64,000 bases of DNA from JALZKA01 sp963701205 (GTDB lineage: Bacteria; Actinomycetota; Thermoleophilia; Solirubrobacterales; 70-9), in NCBI GenBank assembly GCA_963701205.1, contig OY969575.1:744001-808000 (forward strand), written 5' to 3'. The first letter of the stretch is position 1; every line of letters begins with the position of its first letter. Of the stretch, positions 26,427 to 36,164 are shown in pieces. Under the pieces are notes generated by a model. The model was given only the letters and a program-made list of their open reading frames with translations. It was not told the origin of the DNA and made no database searches. A program made the translations under genes and the position numbers.

Positions 26427-27898
26427 TGGAATCTGCATCGGCAACACGCACGCTTCGTAACTACATCGGTGGCGGCTGGGTCGATGCGGCTGGTGGCGGC
26501 ACCCTCGACGACGTAAACCCTGCGACCGGCGAGGTCGCTGCCCTGGTGCCACTTTCGGGCGCTGCCGATGTCGATGCGGCGGTGGCCGCCGCCCGGGGCG
26601 CATTCGGCGCCTGGCGCGCGACGGCTCCCCAGAAGCGGGCGCGTGCGGTGATGGCACTGCGCTCCGCGCTATGGGCCAACCAGGAGGAGATCGCCCGCCT
26701 GATCACCGACGATATGGGCAAGACGCTCGCCGACGCCCGCGGCGAGATCCTGCGTGGCATCGAGTCCACCGAGGCCGCCTGCGGGATTCCACACCTTTTG
26801 AAGGGGGAGAATCTTGAGGGCGTCGCCACGGGCATCGACGTCGAGATGGTTCGCCAACCGGTCGGTGTCGTCGCGGCGATCACGCCGTTCAACTTTCCGG
26901 CAATGATCCCGTTGTGGTTCCTGCCCTACGCGATCGGGTGCGGCAACACGTTCATCCTGAAGCCGTCCGAACGTGACCCGAGGCCAGCCGAGCGGATCTT
27001 TGAGCTGATCGCGGAGATCGACGAGATCCCGCCCGGCGTGCTCAACCTGGTTCACGGCGCCCACGACGCCGTGAACGGCCTGCTCGACCACCCCGGGATC
27101 GACGGGATCTCATTCGTCGGCCAGGCGTCAACCGCCCGCTACATCGCCGAGCGCTCGGCGGCTTCCGGCAAGCGCTGCCAGGCCCTCGGCGGGGCCAAGA
27201 ACTCGCTCGTAGTGATGCCTGACGCCGATCTGGAAATTTCGATCCCGGCGATCATGAGTTCGTCGTTCGGCGCGGCGGGCCAGCGCTGCTTGGCCGGCTC
27301 CGTCTGCGTTTTGGTCGGCGACCGTGACCATCAGGACGCGACCCTGACCGCGCTCCGTGACGCCGCGGCCGCTCTCGGAACTGGCCCTGGCGACGTCGAT
27401 GGTGTCGAGGTCTGCCCGCTGGTTGCACCCGAGGCGCGGGAGCGCATCGTCGCCGCGATTGACCGCTCCACCAACGCCGGCGACCGGATCGTCCTCGACG
27501 GGCGCGAGTCTGCCGACGCCGGGCCGGGCGGCACCCTGATCGGCCCGACGATCATCGAGACCTCCGACCATGAATCGGAGATCGCGCGGGATGAACTCTT
27601 TGGCCCGTTGCTGGCCGTCGTACGGGCCGATGACCTCGACGAGGCCCTCGAGTTCGTCAACGGCTCGCGCTACGGCAACGCGGGATCGATCTTCACCACC
27701 TCCGGCGACGCGGCCCGGCGCTACCGCTACGGCGTCGAAGCCGGAATGGTCGGCGTCAACATCGGGGTGGCCGCCCCGGTCGCCTGGTTTCCCTTCTCGG
27801 GCTGGAAGGACTCAATTGACGGCGATCTGCACGCAAATGGCACCGACGCCGTCGAGTTCTACACACGTAAGAAGGTCGTCACCTCCCGCTGGAGCTAG
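26423..27898 (+). CDS. mmsA: Methylmalonate/malonate-semialdehyde dehydrogenase (CoA-acylating)
   Basis: About 491 residues; GGAGGAG lies just upstream of two adjacent ATG codons at 23 and 26, either of which can start translation. MmsA-specific features are NYIGGGWVDAAGG, AAITPFNFPAMIPLWFLPYA, FVGQAST, the catalytic GAAGQRCLAGSVC, and GWKDSIDGDLHANGTDAVEF near the C-terminus (shown here in parts: WKDSIDGDLH). It converts malonate or methylmalonate semialdehyde with CoA to acetyl- or propionyl-CoA. Malonate semialdehyde arises by beta-alanine transamination, so the island may also degrade beta-alanine. Overlaps the preceding ALDH by four bases. Confidence 0.93.
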   Translation: MMESASATRTLRNYIGGGWVDAAGGGTLDDVNPATGEVAALVPLSGAADVDAAVAAARGAFGAWRATAPQKRARAVMALRSALWANQEEIARLITDDMGKTLADARGEILRGIESTEAACGIPHLLKGENLEGVATGIDVEMVRQPVGVVAAITPFNFPAMIPLWFLPYAIGCGNTFILKPSERDPRPAERIFELIAEIDEIPPGVLNLVHGAHDAVNGLLDHPGIDGISFVGQASTARYIAERSAASGKRCQALGGAKNSLVVMPDADLEISIPAIMSSSFGAAGQRCLAGSVCVLVGDRDHQDATLTALRDAAAALGTGPGDVDGVEVCPLVAPEARERIVAAIDRSTNAGDRIVLDGRESADAGPGGTLIGPTIIETSDHESEIARDELFGPLLAVVRADDLDEALEFVNGSRYGNAGSIFTTSGDAARRYRYGVEAGMVGVNIGVAAPVAWFPFSGWKDSIDGDLHANGTDAVEFYTRKKVVTSRWS

Positions 27899-27981
27899 CG
27901 ATCGGCACCCGGGCAGCTTCCAACCTGGGCCGCCTCGGTCTCCCGTGCCCGGTCGCCGATCTGGCCGCGCGTGATTGGGAC

Positions 27982-29496
27982 GTGGTTGTTGTTGGCGCGG
28001 GACACAACGGCCTGACCGCCGCGGCCTACCTCGCCGAGGCCGGCCACAGCGTGCTCGTGCTGGAAAGCCGCGACCGGGTCGGGGGCGCCTGCACGCTGGA
28101 GCGACCGTTTGCCGACGATCGCTACGTGGTCAGTCCGTGCGCCTATGTGGCCGGGTTGCTTGACCAGCTCGTAATTGACGAGCTTGGTTTGCGTGCCCGC
28201 GGCGTTTCGATTCGAGCCGCGGACCCGGCCCTGTTCGTCCCGCTTGAGGATGGCACCGCGTTCGTCGAGTGGCTGGATGAGGAGCGGACGCTCGCGGGCT
28301 TTCGCGACCTCGGTGTTTCGGCAGCCGACCGGCAGGGCTACCTGGACTACCGGGAGCGCTTCGAGCGCTGCCGGCGGCTACTGCGCAAGGGGCCGCGCGA
28401 CGCCTGGGTAGGCGACTCTCCCTCCCGCCCCGAGATCGAGTCCTTCCTTGGCGATGACCCTGCACTGATCGAGATCCTCTTCGAAGCGTCGATTGCCGAG
28501 GTGCTGGACCAACACATCGGGGACGAGCGTGTCAAGGATGCCCTCTACGGCCAGGGCCTGATCGCCGCCTACGGCGGCCCCCGAACGCCGGGCACGGCCG
28601 CAATCCACCTGATGCATCACATGGGCGAGCTGGACGGAGAGCCGGGAGCGTGGGGCTACGTCGATGGGGGAATGGGCGTGATCAGCTTCGCGCTCGCCGA
28701 TGCCGCGAGGGACGCCGGGGCGCAGATCGCCTGCGGCGTGGCCGTGGGCGCAATCGTCCCCGGCGAAGGGGTCGAGCTTGTGGATGGCATGCGGATCCGC
28801 GCCTCGCGGGTAGTGGTCAACGCGGATCCAAAGGTCGCAATGGGGTTGCTCACCGGCGCGTCGATCCCAGCCGGATTCGCGCGCAGACTCAGCGAGTGGA
28901 AGGTGCGTAGCCCGGTCTTGAAGCTAAACGCCGCCCTGACGGAACTGCCTCGGTGGACTGCCGCCGGGGGCGAGTCCTGGCCCGCGGCGGGCACGGTCAA
29001 CTGCCGCGAGTCGCTCGACGACGCGCAGGCGGCGTTCGAAGCCTGCGAGCGCGGCGAGCTCAAGATCGCATTCACGGAGATCTATTCCCAAACGGCGGCG
29101 GATCCCACGGTCGCGCCCCCGGACCGACACGTGATCAGCGTCTTTTGCCAGTACGCGCCGCCCGACGCTTTGGTCGCGCGTTGGGATGAGGGGCTGCGCG
29201 AGGACGCAGCCGAGCAGGCGTTCAGCCTGATCGAGCGCTACGCGCCAGGCACCCGGGAACGCGTCCTAGAGCATGAAGTGCTGGCGCCGCCCGACATCGA
29301 GGCGCGGGTCGGCCTGACCGGCGGCTGCATCTTCCAAGGCGAGTGCTTTCCCGATCAAATGTGGGACCGGCGGTTCGGGTCCCGCACGCCGGTCGATGGG
29401 CTCTATTTCTGCGGCGCGGCGACCCATCCCGGTGGCAGCGTGATCGGGCTCAACGGGCGAAACGCCGCGATGGCCGTCCTCAAGGACGGCGCCTAG
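27982..29496 (+). CDS. Phytoene-desaturase-like / PYROXD2-type FAD oxidoreductase
   Basis: 504 residues with the dinucleotide-binding motif VVVGAGHNGLTAAAYLAEAG at the N-terminus and ESRDRVGGACTLERP. The C-terminal FAD motif is GLYFCGAATHPGGSV followed by IGLNGRNAAMA. This is the NAD(P)/FAD family related to carotenoid desaturases and animal PYROXD2; substrates of bacterial members are mostly unknown. GTG at 27982 removes the usual few residues before the beta strand; CTG at 27961 (giving LAARDWDVVVVGAG) is a possible alternative since no ATG, GTG or TTG lies further up. It overlaps dinB by four bases, converging. Confidence 0.82.
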   Translation: MVVVGAGHNGLTAAAYLAEAGHSVLVLESRDRVGGACTLERPFADDRYVVSPCAYVAGLLDQLVIDELGLRARGVSIRAADPALFVPLEDGTAFVEWLDEERTLAGFRDLGVSAADRQGYLDYRERFERCRRLLRKGPRDAWVGDSPSRPEIESFLGDDPALIEILFEASIAEVLDQHIGDERVKDALYGQGLIAAYGGPRTPGTAAIHLMHHMGELDGEPGAWGYVDGGMGVISFALADAARDAGAQIACGVAVGAIVPGEGVELVDGMRIRASRVVVNADPKVAMGLLTGASIPAGFARRLSEWKVRSPVLKLNAALTELPRWTAAGGESWPAAGTVNCRESLDDAQAAFEACERGELKIAFTEIYSQTAADPTVAPPDRHVISVFCQYAPPDALVARWDEGLREDAAEQAFSLIERYAPGTRERVLEHEVLAPPDIEARVGLTGGCIFQGECFPDQMWDRRFGSRTPVDGLYFCGAATHPGGSVIGLNGRNAAMAVLKDGA

Positions 29497-30554
29497 GAGC
29501 CGGGAAGCCTGAGCGCCGCGGCGGAGGCTTCGCCGCCCTCTGGGAAGCCGGCGACCCTCACCCCGAGAAGTCGAACCGGACGGTTCGGCGCGTTGTCGTG
29601 AAGCAACTCCAATGCCACCGCGGTGATCGTCGCGACGTCGTTGACAGGGGCCTCGACGCTGCGGACCCGTGTGAATGTCTCGAAGTTGTCAGTTCGGACC
29701 TTGATTCCGATGGTCCGGCCGGCGAGCGAGCGCGCCTCAAGCTGCTCCGCCAATCGCCGAGCCTGCCCTCGAAGCACCTCCGCCATCGCGTCCAAGCCGT
29801 CGATATCGACGTCGAAGGTCGTCTCGACGGAGCGCGACTTGGCCTCGCGGTGAGTCGCGACCTCCGATTCCGAGCGAAAGTGCGAGCGATCGTGAAGCGC
29901 CTGCCCGTGGTTTTGGCCAAAGCGCTCGATGAGGCCCGGCACCGTGCAGCGCTGGAGCTGGCCCAGCGTCACAACCCCGTAGCTCCGCAGGCGCTCGGCG
30001 GTCTTGCGCCCAATGCCGGGGATCAGCCGCACGGACTCCGGCGCGAACCGCTTGACGGCTTGCTCCCTGGTCAAGACGACAAAGCCGCGCGGCTTTTCGG
30101 CATCGGATGCGACCTTGGCGACAAGCTTGTTCGGGCCAATCCCGACCGAGGCATCAAGCGCAAGCTCGTCGCGAATCCGTCGCACCAGCGCGCTCATGCG
30201 CGCCACCGGATCCGGAAGTGAAGTGACGTCAATGTATGCCTCGTCGAGTGAAAGGGGTTCCACCGGAACCCCGAGTTCGTCGATCAGCGCGCGGATCTCG
30301 CGCGAGCGCTCCCGATAGTGGGCGTGGTCAACGGGAAGAAAGACCGCCTCTGGGCACAGGCGCCGCGCCCTTGAGGCCGGGATCGCCGACCCCACGCCGA
30401 ACTTGCGGGCCTCATACGACGCCGTGGTTACGACGGCTCGCGGCCCCGAGCCGGAGACGACGACGGGCTTGCCGACAAGTTCCGGGTGGCGGAGGAGTTC
30501 GACCGACACGTAGAACGCGTCCATGTCCAGATGGGCGATCCGCCGAGCCACCAA
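29493..30554 (-). CDS. dinB: DNA polymerase IV (Y family)
   Basis: 353 residues. Palm-domain catalytic motifs are HLDMDAFYVSVELL at the start and SLDEAYIDV near residue 105; the thumb has VRLIPGIGRKTAERLRSYG, and a C-terminal little-finger domain follows. It performs translesion synthesis. There is no UmuD or imuB-like partner adjacent. It follows the FAD oxidoreductase gene on the same strand by 27 bp, likely by chance. Confidence 0.95.
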   Translation of the reverse strand: MVARRIAHLDMDAFYVSVELLRHPELVGKPVVVSGSGPRAVVTTASYEARKFGVGSAIPASRARRLCPEAVFLPVDHAHYRERSREIRALIDELGVPVEPLSLDEAYIDVTSLPDPVARMSALVRRIRDELALDASVGIGPNKLVAKVASDAEKPRGFVVLTREQAVKRFAPESVRLIPGIGRKTAERLRSYGVVTLGQLQRCTVPGLIERFGQNHGQALHDRSHFRSESEVATHREAKSRSVETTFDVDIDGLDAMAEVLRGQARRLAEQLEARSLAGRTIGIKVRTDNFETFTRVRSVEAPVNDVATITAVALELLHDNAPNRPVRLLGVRVAGFPEGGEASAAALRLPGS

Positions 30555-30581
30555 TCCAGCGTACGCCCCCGGGTAGTCGGG

Positions 30582-31973
30582 TCAGCGGCCGATCTGGATG
30601 CCGACGCGCTCCGGGATCGCGGCGATCAGACGCGCGATCGGGTTCGGGCGGTGGCCCATCTCCTGGGCACGCTCCTTGTTGAGCAGCGCCTCACGAATCA
30701 CCATCCCGCCCACGTAGCGCAGCGGTTCCGGCGGGACCAGCAGGGGTTTGGGCTCTACGATCGGCAGTCGCGAGTGCTCATCGCGGCGATCGAGCGCCAG
30801 CGCGGCCAATGAGTGCGCCACCATGCGCGAGGGCCCGACTCCGTTACCCGTGAAGCCAAACCCATGGTGAACCCGGCCGTCGAGAGTCCCGACGATTGGC
30901 GTGTGGCTCGGCGAGACGTCAATCGGACCTCCCCAAGCGTGGTCGATGCGGGTTCCCGTCAGCTCGGGAAAAAACCGGATGAGGTGGCGGATCACGGCAG
31001 CCGCGAGGCCGGCGTCAACCTCGGCGTGCCCGCGCATGCGAACGCCCGGAACAACCCTGCCGCCGCCCCAGCCGAACGCGATCCGGTCGTCGTCGGTGGT
31101 TCTGAAGTAGTGCAGCATGTGACGGGCGTCGGTGATGCACTCCCCACCGCGCCAACCGATCCGATCCAGAAGCTCGGGAACGGGCTCGGTGACGACCATG
31201 TGGCTTGAGGTGAGGGTCAGGCGACGCCGCAGGGGTCCGATCGCTTCCTGAGCGCCGCCCGACGCCAGTACGGCCTGCGGGGTCAGCACGCTTCCCGCCG
31301 CAGTGCGCACCCGGACTGAATCTGGCCCCACGTCGAGTCCGATGGCTGGCGAATGCTCGAAGATCCTGATCCCGGCGTCGATCACCCTGGCCCGAAGTCC
31401 CAACACCAGTCGCGCGGGGTTGACGGTCGCCGACCCCGGGAAGAAGGCCCCCGCCCGAAAGAGCGGTGAATCGCAGCGGGCCCTGACAAGCGCCGGATCC
31501 AGGGCGGTGACCACACCGGCCTCGCCAAGCTCGCCGCAAGCGTCAACGGTTTCCGACCACACATCGTCGAACGCGGGCGCTGTCGAGACCTGCAGGTACC
31601 CGCCCCGCCGAAATCCCGCATCAACATCCTGATCGGAGCACCACGTCCCGATTTCATCAACCGCCGCCTGGGCCGCGTGCGCGACCGCGAGTGCCCCGGG
31701 ATCGCCGAATCGCTCGCGCATCGAGGCCAGGCTGAACCACATCGAATTGACGAATCCGCCGTTACGGCCGCTCGGGCCGCTGCCACAAACGGCGGACTCA
31801 AGCACGGCGACCTTTGCGTTCGGCTCGAGTTCCTGGATCAGCCATGCGGTCCAAAGCCCGGTGAAGCCGCCACCGATCACCACCACGTCGGCGTGCTCGT
31901 CAGAGATCAGGGCCGGAGCAGGCTCCGGGACAGGCTCTTGTGCAAGCCACCAACCGTGGGCGTCGTGGATCAC
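30582..31973 (-). CDS. FAD-dependent amine/amino-acid oxidoreductase (DAO family)
   Basis: About 463 residues from GTG at 31973; a longer frame would overlap ppk and has no family character. Features: VVVIGGGFTGLWTAWLIQEL for FAD binding, CGSGPSGRNGGFVNS, and near the C-terminus HHGFGFTGNGVGPSRMVAHS. The SGRNGGF motif is typical of the DAO group that includes gamma-glutamylputrescine oxidase and sarcosine oxidase. A role in polyamine or glycine-betaine type amine oxidation is plausible given the island at 15-29 kb, but the substrate is not shown. Confidence 0.82.
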   Translation of the reverse strand: MIHDAHGWWLAQEPVPEPAPALISDEHADVVVIGGGFTGLWTAWLIQELEPNAKVAVLESAVCGSGPSGRNGGFVNSMWFSLASMRERFGDPGALAVAHAAQAAVDEIGTWCSDQDVDAGFRRGGYLQVSTAPAFDDVWSETVDACGELGEAGVVTALDPALVRARCDSPLFRAGAFFPGSATVNPARLVLGLRARVIDAGIRIFEHSPAIGLDVGPDSVRVRTAAGSVLTPQAVLASGGAQEAIGPLRRRLTLTSSHMVVTEPVPELLDRIGWRGGECITDARHMLHYFRTTDDDRIAFGWGGGRVVPGVRMRGHAEVDAGLAAAVIRHLIRFFPELTGTRIDHAWGGPIDVSPSHTPIVGTLDGRVHHGFGFTGNGVGPSRMVAHSLAALALDRRDEHSRLPIVEPKPLLVPPEPLRYVGGMVIREALLNKERAQEMGHRPNPIARLIAAIPERVGIQIGR

Positions 31974-31998
31974 GGCTCGGAGTTTGCCGGGCCGAGCC

Positions 31999-34147
31999 TC
32001 AGATTGCCGGCTCGGCGGCGCGATTGGCGTGCCGCTCGATCTGTTCGCGCTGAACCGAGCGGGGGGTGGCACCGGCGACACGGCGATGCCAGCCGCCGTC
32101 CTCGGCCAGATCCCACCCGTTCGCGTTGTCCGCCAGGCTCGAGCCGAGCACGTCGAGAAGTTCCGCGCGAACGGCGCTGTCCGTCACCGGGACGACGAGC
32201 TCAACCCTGTTGTAGAGATTGCGCGGCATCAGGTCCGCCGAACCGATCAGCACCGTCGGCTCCTCGCCCGGGCGCTCGAAACTGTAAATCCGCGAATGCT
32301 CGAGGAAGCGGCCGACAACGGAGACGACGCTGATGTTCTCCGACACCCCGGGGACGCCCGGGCGAAGGCCACAGATTCCGCGGACGTTGAGTTGCACCTC
32401 AACCCCGGCCTGGGAGGCGCGATAAAGCGCCTGGATGCAGGATGCATCCAAAAGCGAGTTCATCTTCAGCCGGATTCTGGCCGGGCGGGCGCTGGAATGG
32501 GACTCGATCGTGCGTTCGATCTCGGCCAAGAGCTCGCGACTCAAGTGGCGAGGCGCCACCAGCGCCTTGCGAAAGCCCTTCGGGCGGCCGTATCCGGTCA
32601 GGAAGTTGAACATCTCGGCGATGTCCGCTCCAAGATCCTCGTCGCAGGTGAACAGGCCCAGATCGGTGTAAACGCGAGCCGTCTTCGGGTTGTAGTTGCC
32701 GGTGCCGATATGCGCATAGTGGCGCACGCCCTCGCCTTCCCGGCGTACAACCAGGATGCACTTGACGTGGGTCTTGAGCGCCGGGATCCCATAGACGACG
32801 TGGACCCCAGCCTGCTCCAGCTTCTTGGCCCAGGCGATATTCGCGCGCTCGTCAAAACGCGCCTGGAGCTCGACCATGCAGACGGCCTGCTTGCCGCGCT
32901 CAGCGGCCGCGATCAAGGACCGAACCAACGGCGAATCGGCCGACGTCCGGTACACGGTCTGCTTGATGGCAAGCACGTCGGGATCGGTCGCCGCCTGCCG
33001 GATGAACCGCTCGACCGATGTCGAAAAGGAGTCGTAGGGGTGATGGACCAGGATGTCGCCCTCACGGATCGCGGCGAATATGTCCGGCTCCTCGCCCTCC
33101 TCATTGCGAAGGCGCGGCTGGGTCACCGGCGTGTGCGGCGGGTCTCGCAGCTCCTCGCCGAGTCCCGACAGGTCGTGGATGTCCCACAGATCCGTCAGAT
33201 CCAGCAGGCCAGCCACCTCGAAGACGTCGCGCTCCTCCAGGCCCATCGCCGCCACCAGCTTGGCGCGGAGCTCCAGATCCATCCCCGCCTCAACCTCGAG
33301 ACGAACAACCTCGCCGAACCGGCGCCGCCGTAGTTCCTCCTCGACAGCGCGCATGACATCGTCGGCCTCGTCGTTGACGTCATAGTCCGTGTCCCGCGTC
33401 ACTCGGAAGAACGAGTAATCCAAAACTTCCATGCCCGGAAACAGCGATTCGAGGTTGGCGGCGATCAGGGTGTCAAGCGGGACCAGCAGCGAACCCTCGT
33501 CCCCGACCGCTAAGAACCGCCCGAGGAGCTCCTTCGGAACCTTGACGCGCGCCAGCACCTCCACGTTCTCACGCGGGTCGTGCAGGCGCACCAGGAGGCT
33601 CAGCGAAAGGTTCGAGATGTAGGGAAACGGACGACCCAGCCCGATGACGAGCGGGGTCAGCGCCGGAAAGACGGTGCTCTTGAAGACACGCGCCAGGTCG
33701 TCAGCTTGGGATGCCGATGCTTCCGCGGCGGGCAGAACCCTGACGCCGTGCTGAGCAAGCTCCACGCGCAACGACTTGAAGGCGGCGCTGATCCGGCCGC
33801 GCTGGCGATCCACAATCTCATGGATCGCCTCGACCTGATCGGTGGCGCTGATGCCATCCGGGCCCACGGGCGTCGCGGCCAGCCTCGATCTTCGCCTCCA
33901 GGTTCGCAACCCTGACCATGAAGAACTCGTCCAGATTGGACTCCCAGATGGCGCAGAACTTGATCCGCTCAAGCAAGGGGACGGACGCGTCCTCCACCAA
34001 TTGCAAGACCCGGTCGTTGAACTCCAGCCACGAGAGCTCGCGATTGAAGTAGAGGGTCGGATCCTCGAGGTCGGGGGCACCGGCTCCAACCGCCTCGGCG
34101 GCGAGCTCAAGCCCAGGCGTCTGAGTGCTTGCGTTGGTGGAATCCAT
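31999..34147 (-). pseudogene. ppk1: Polyphosphate kinase Ppk1, interrupted by one frameshift
   Basis: The protein is complete in two frames. From ATG at 34147 the N-terminal domain reads LYFNRELSWLEFNDRVLQLV and FCAIWESNLDEFFMVRVANL. Near 33861-33876 the reading frame must skip one base (for example one G in the minus-strand GTGGGC), after which GPDGISATDQVEAIHEIVD and the rest of the enzyme follow to 31999. The C-terminal half has HYAHIGTGNYNPKTARVYTD with the phosphorylated His, and RIRLKMNSLLDASCIQALYR. Ppk makes polyphosphate from ATP. No other damage is visible, so this may be a sequencing error, a recent mutation or programmed shifting. It lies with CHAD and ppx genes. Confidence 0.88.
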
Positions 34148-34234
34148 GCCCGCATGAATCGTAGACCCGCACGTCTGACTTTCCGAACACGGCCGGTGAA
34201 CGATTCCCAAGTTGCACGCGGTGCCGGTGTGCGC

Positions 34235-34699
34235 CTAGCCCAGCTCGTCGCGCAGCCGCTCCCAGATCGCCAATCGTTCCTGCTCCAGCCAGAACTCCTG
34301 AAAGCGCTCGAAGTCGCTGTTGCGGCCGACGCTGATCCGGTCGGCAAGGGCCACGAGCCCCGCAACCAATTCTGACTGCCGCCCGATCTGCCCCGCGTGG
34401 AGGCGAATCCGGTCGAGCATCTCGTCAGCATCGTGCAGATCGCCGAGGATTCCCTGCAGCTGCCGGGCGGAGCGGCGCGCCTGCGCGGCATTCGGCCCGA
34501 AACAGGACTCGGTGAGCTCGAGGACATAGCGCAGGCGCTTCGCCGCGATTCGCAGGTCGTGTTGTTTGGCGACCCGATCTTCGCGAAGCGCCTTTGGGGC
34601 GAGCGCAAGCAGCTCATCGAGGCGCGAACCGACGATTCGCCCGGCGATCGGAGCCAGCGGAGCGCCCGGATCAAGGCCACGTATCTTGCGTGCCTTCAA
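34235..34699 (-). CDS. Half-CHAD protein 2
   Basis: 154 residues from a TTG that overlaps the preceding stop as TTGA. It opens with KARKIRGLDPGAPLAPIAGR and contains RIAAKRLRYVLELTESCFG, the basic helix typical of CHAD domains, which bind polyphosphate through Lys/Arg. Full CHAD domains are about 250-300 residues built from two similar helical halves; this gene encodes the C-terminal half and its neighbour the N-terminal half. It is followed 87 bp later by ppk1. It could be one gene split by mutation or two coupled subunits. Confidence 0.75.
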   Translation of the reverse strand: MKARKIRGLDPGAPLAPIAGRIVGSRLDELLALAPKALREDRVAKQHDLRIAAKRLRYVLELTESCFGPNAAQARRSARQLQGILGDLHDADEMLDRIRLHAGQIGRQSELVAGLVALADRISVGRNSDFERFQEFWLEQERLAIWERLRDELG

Positions 34700-35181
34700 C
34701 CGGCAGCCCGGTCCGGATCCGCCGTCAACACAGAAAGCCGCACGCCGAACTCGCGTAACCGATCCGCCGTGACGAAGCCAGCTAGCACGGCGTTCGCCCG
34801 CTCCCGCTCGTCCTCCAGACCGCGCAAGAGCGAATCGACCGCGGCACCCTCCGCATCCTGCGCTTCGGCGCGAATCTCCCCCAGCGCCACGATGGCAACG
34901 TCGCGGTCACGGCGCTCCCCGAGCGCATCCGCGAGCGCCTTGACGTCGCGAAGTGCCGCCTTGAACTCGCGCTTGGGAAAACACGGTTTGAACACCTCAA
35001 GGGCGGCCCGAAGGCGCCGCGTCGCCACCCGCATGGCGTGGACGCGTTCAATATCCGTGGTGTCGAGGACACCTGTCGCGTGGGCCCTCACCTCATCGGC
35101 TCGAACGGTGATGACGCGTCGGGCCACCGACCCATAAGCGTCACCGGCGGCGATGCCCCGGATCTCGCGCGCCTTGGCCAT
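34696..35181 (-). CDS. Half-CHAD protein 1
   Basis: 161 residues. It starts MAKAREIRGIAAGDAYGSVA, parallel to the start of half 2, and has HAMRVATRRLRAALEVFKPC, the basic CHAD helix, then DVKALADALGERRDRDVAI. The frame ends 3 bases past the next start. The match between the two halves makes the internal symmetry of CHAD visible at gene level. With ppx upstream (18 bp) and ppk downstream it forms a polyphosphate operon. Confidence 0.78.
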   Translation of the reverse strand: MAKAREIRGIAAGDAYGSVARRVITVRADEVRAHATGVLDTTDIERVHAMRVATRRLRAALEVFKPCFPKREFKAALRDVKALADALGERRDRDVAIVALGEIRAEAQDAEGAAVDSLLRGLEDERERANAVLAGFVTADRLREFGVRLSVLTADPDRAAG

Positions 35182-35199
35182 CAGCGGCTGCGGCGCTCC

Positions 35200-36123
35200 C
35201 TAGGCTGCGATCGTCGCTTCGGATGCCCCGTTTGACGAGTCGTTCAGAAGCTCCAGGATCACGCCCTCGCGAAGTCCGCCCTTGCCGATCTGAAGCGGTT
35301 GGCCAAGCAGCTCCGTGAACTTCTCCAGGATGAGGACGCCAGCCGGCAGGATCCTGACCCGGCGCGGATCAAGCTCAAATCGCTTGGCCACGTCTTCGAT
35401 CGAATCGCCGGCAAGGACCCGAACGCCGCGCTCAAGCGTCTCGTACTCGAGCAGCGCTCCCACGAGCGTTCGCAGCGAAGTCGCGCTGCCGCCAACGGCC
35501 ACCGCCTGCTCGGGCTTCGGCACATCGACGCCCTCGAAAAAGTCGTCGAGATGGTCACGCAACTTTCGAATCTCGCCCGGGGACGGTGGATCGGACGAAA
35601 GGAACTCATCGGTCAAATTGCCCGACCCGATCTTGAACGACTTGACCCACTCGCCGCCACCGCTGACGCTGCCGACGATGATCTCGGACGAGCCGCCACC
35701 CACATCAACAACGCCGACGTCGCCCTCGACCGGATGGCCCAGCGTCTTCGTCGCGCCGACAAACGCCAGGTGGCCCTCCTGCTCCGCAGAGAGGACGTCA
35801 ACATCGTGGCCCGCCTGTTTGGCGATCTTCTTGACGGCCTTCTTGCTGTTGTCTGCCTCGCGAATTGCGGCCGTCGCGACGATGCGAATCGCCTGGGCAC
35901 CAAGCTCCTGGGCCAGCCGCACCTGGGTCGCCACGACTTCCGCGACCTCCTCGATCTTGGCCGCCGAGATCGAGCCGTCGCGCTTCGTGTCGGCGCCGAT
36001 CTGCGTGTAGGCGCGCTGCTCCATGACCTTGCGGAGCTGGCCGTCCTGCGGTTCGGCGACGAGCACGCGCGTGGTGTTCGAGCCAATGTCGATCGCAGCG
36101 CAGAGCATCGTTTTCGTGTTCAT
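35200..36123 (-). CDS. ppx: Ppx/GppA-type exopolyphosphatase
   Basis: About 307 residues from ATG at 36123, with the actin-fold phosphate motif AAIDIGSNTTRVLVAEP and the second motif VGVVDVGGGSSEIIVGSVSG. IRIVATAAIREADNSKK is the catalytic-region signature. The length matches short actinobacterial Ppx proteins that lack the C-terminal HD domain. It hydrolyses polyphosphate or pppGpp, opposing Ppk. An upstream frame extension runs into the peptidase gene and was not used. Confidence 0.92.
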   Translation of the reverse strand: MNTKTMLCAAIDIGSNTTRVLVAEPQDGQLRKVMEQRAYTQIGADTKRDGSISAAKIEEVAEVVATQVRLAQELGAQAIRIVATAAIREADNSKKAVKKIAKQAGHDVDVLSAEQEGHLAFVGATKTLGHPVEGDVGVVDVGGGSSEIIVGSVSGGGEWVKSFKIGSGNLTDEFLSSDPPSPGEIRKLRDHLDDFFEGVDVPKPEQAVAVGGSATSLRTLVGALLEYETLERGVRVLAGDSIEDVAKRFELDPRRVRILPAGVLILEKFTELLGQPLQIGKGGLREGVILELLNDSSNGASEATIAA

Positions 36124-36164
36124 CGAGTGTGGCAGACGATGCGGATAACGAGGTCGGGCATCGA

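Noticed and set aside
31747..33333. Plus-strand open frame of 528 codons opposite ppk1.
   Set aside because: Antisense shadow of ppk and the neighbouring oxidoreductase, without family features.
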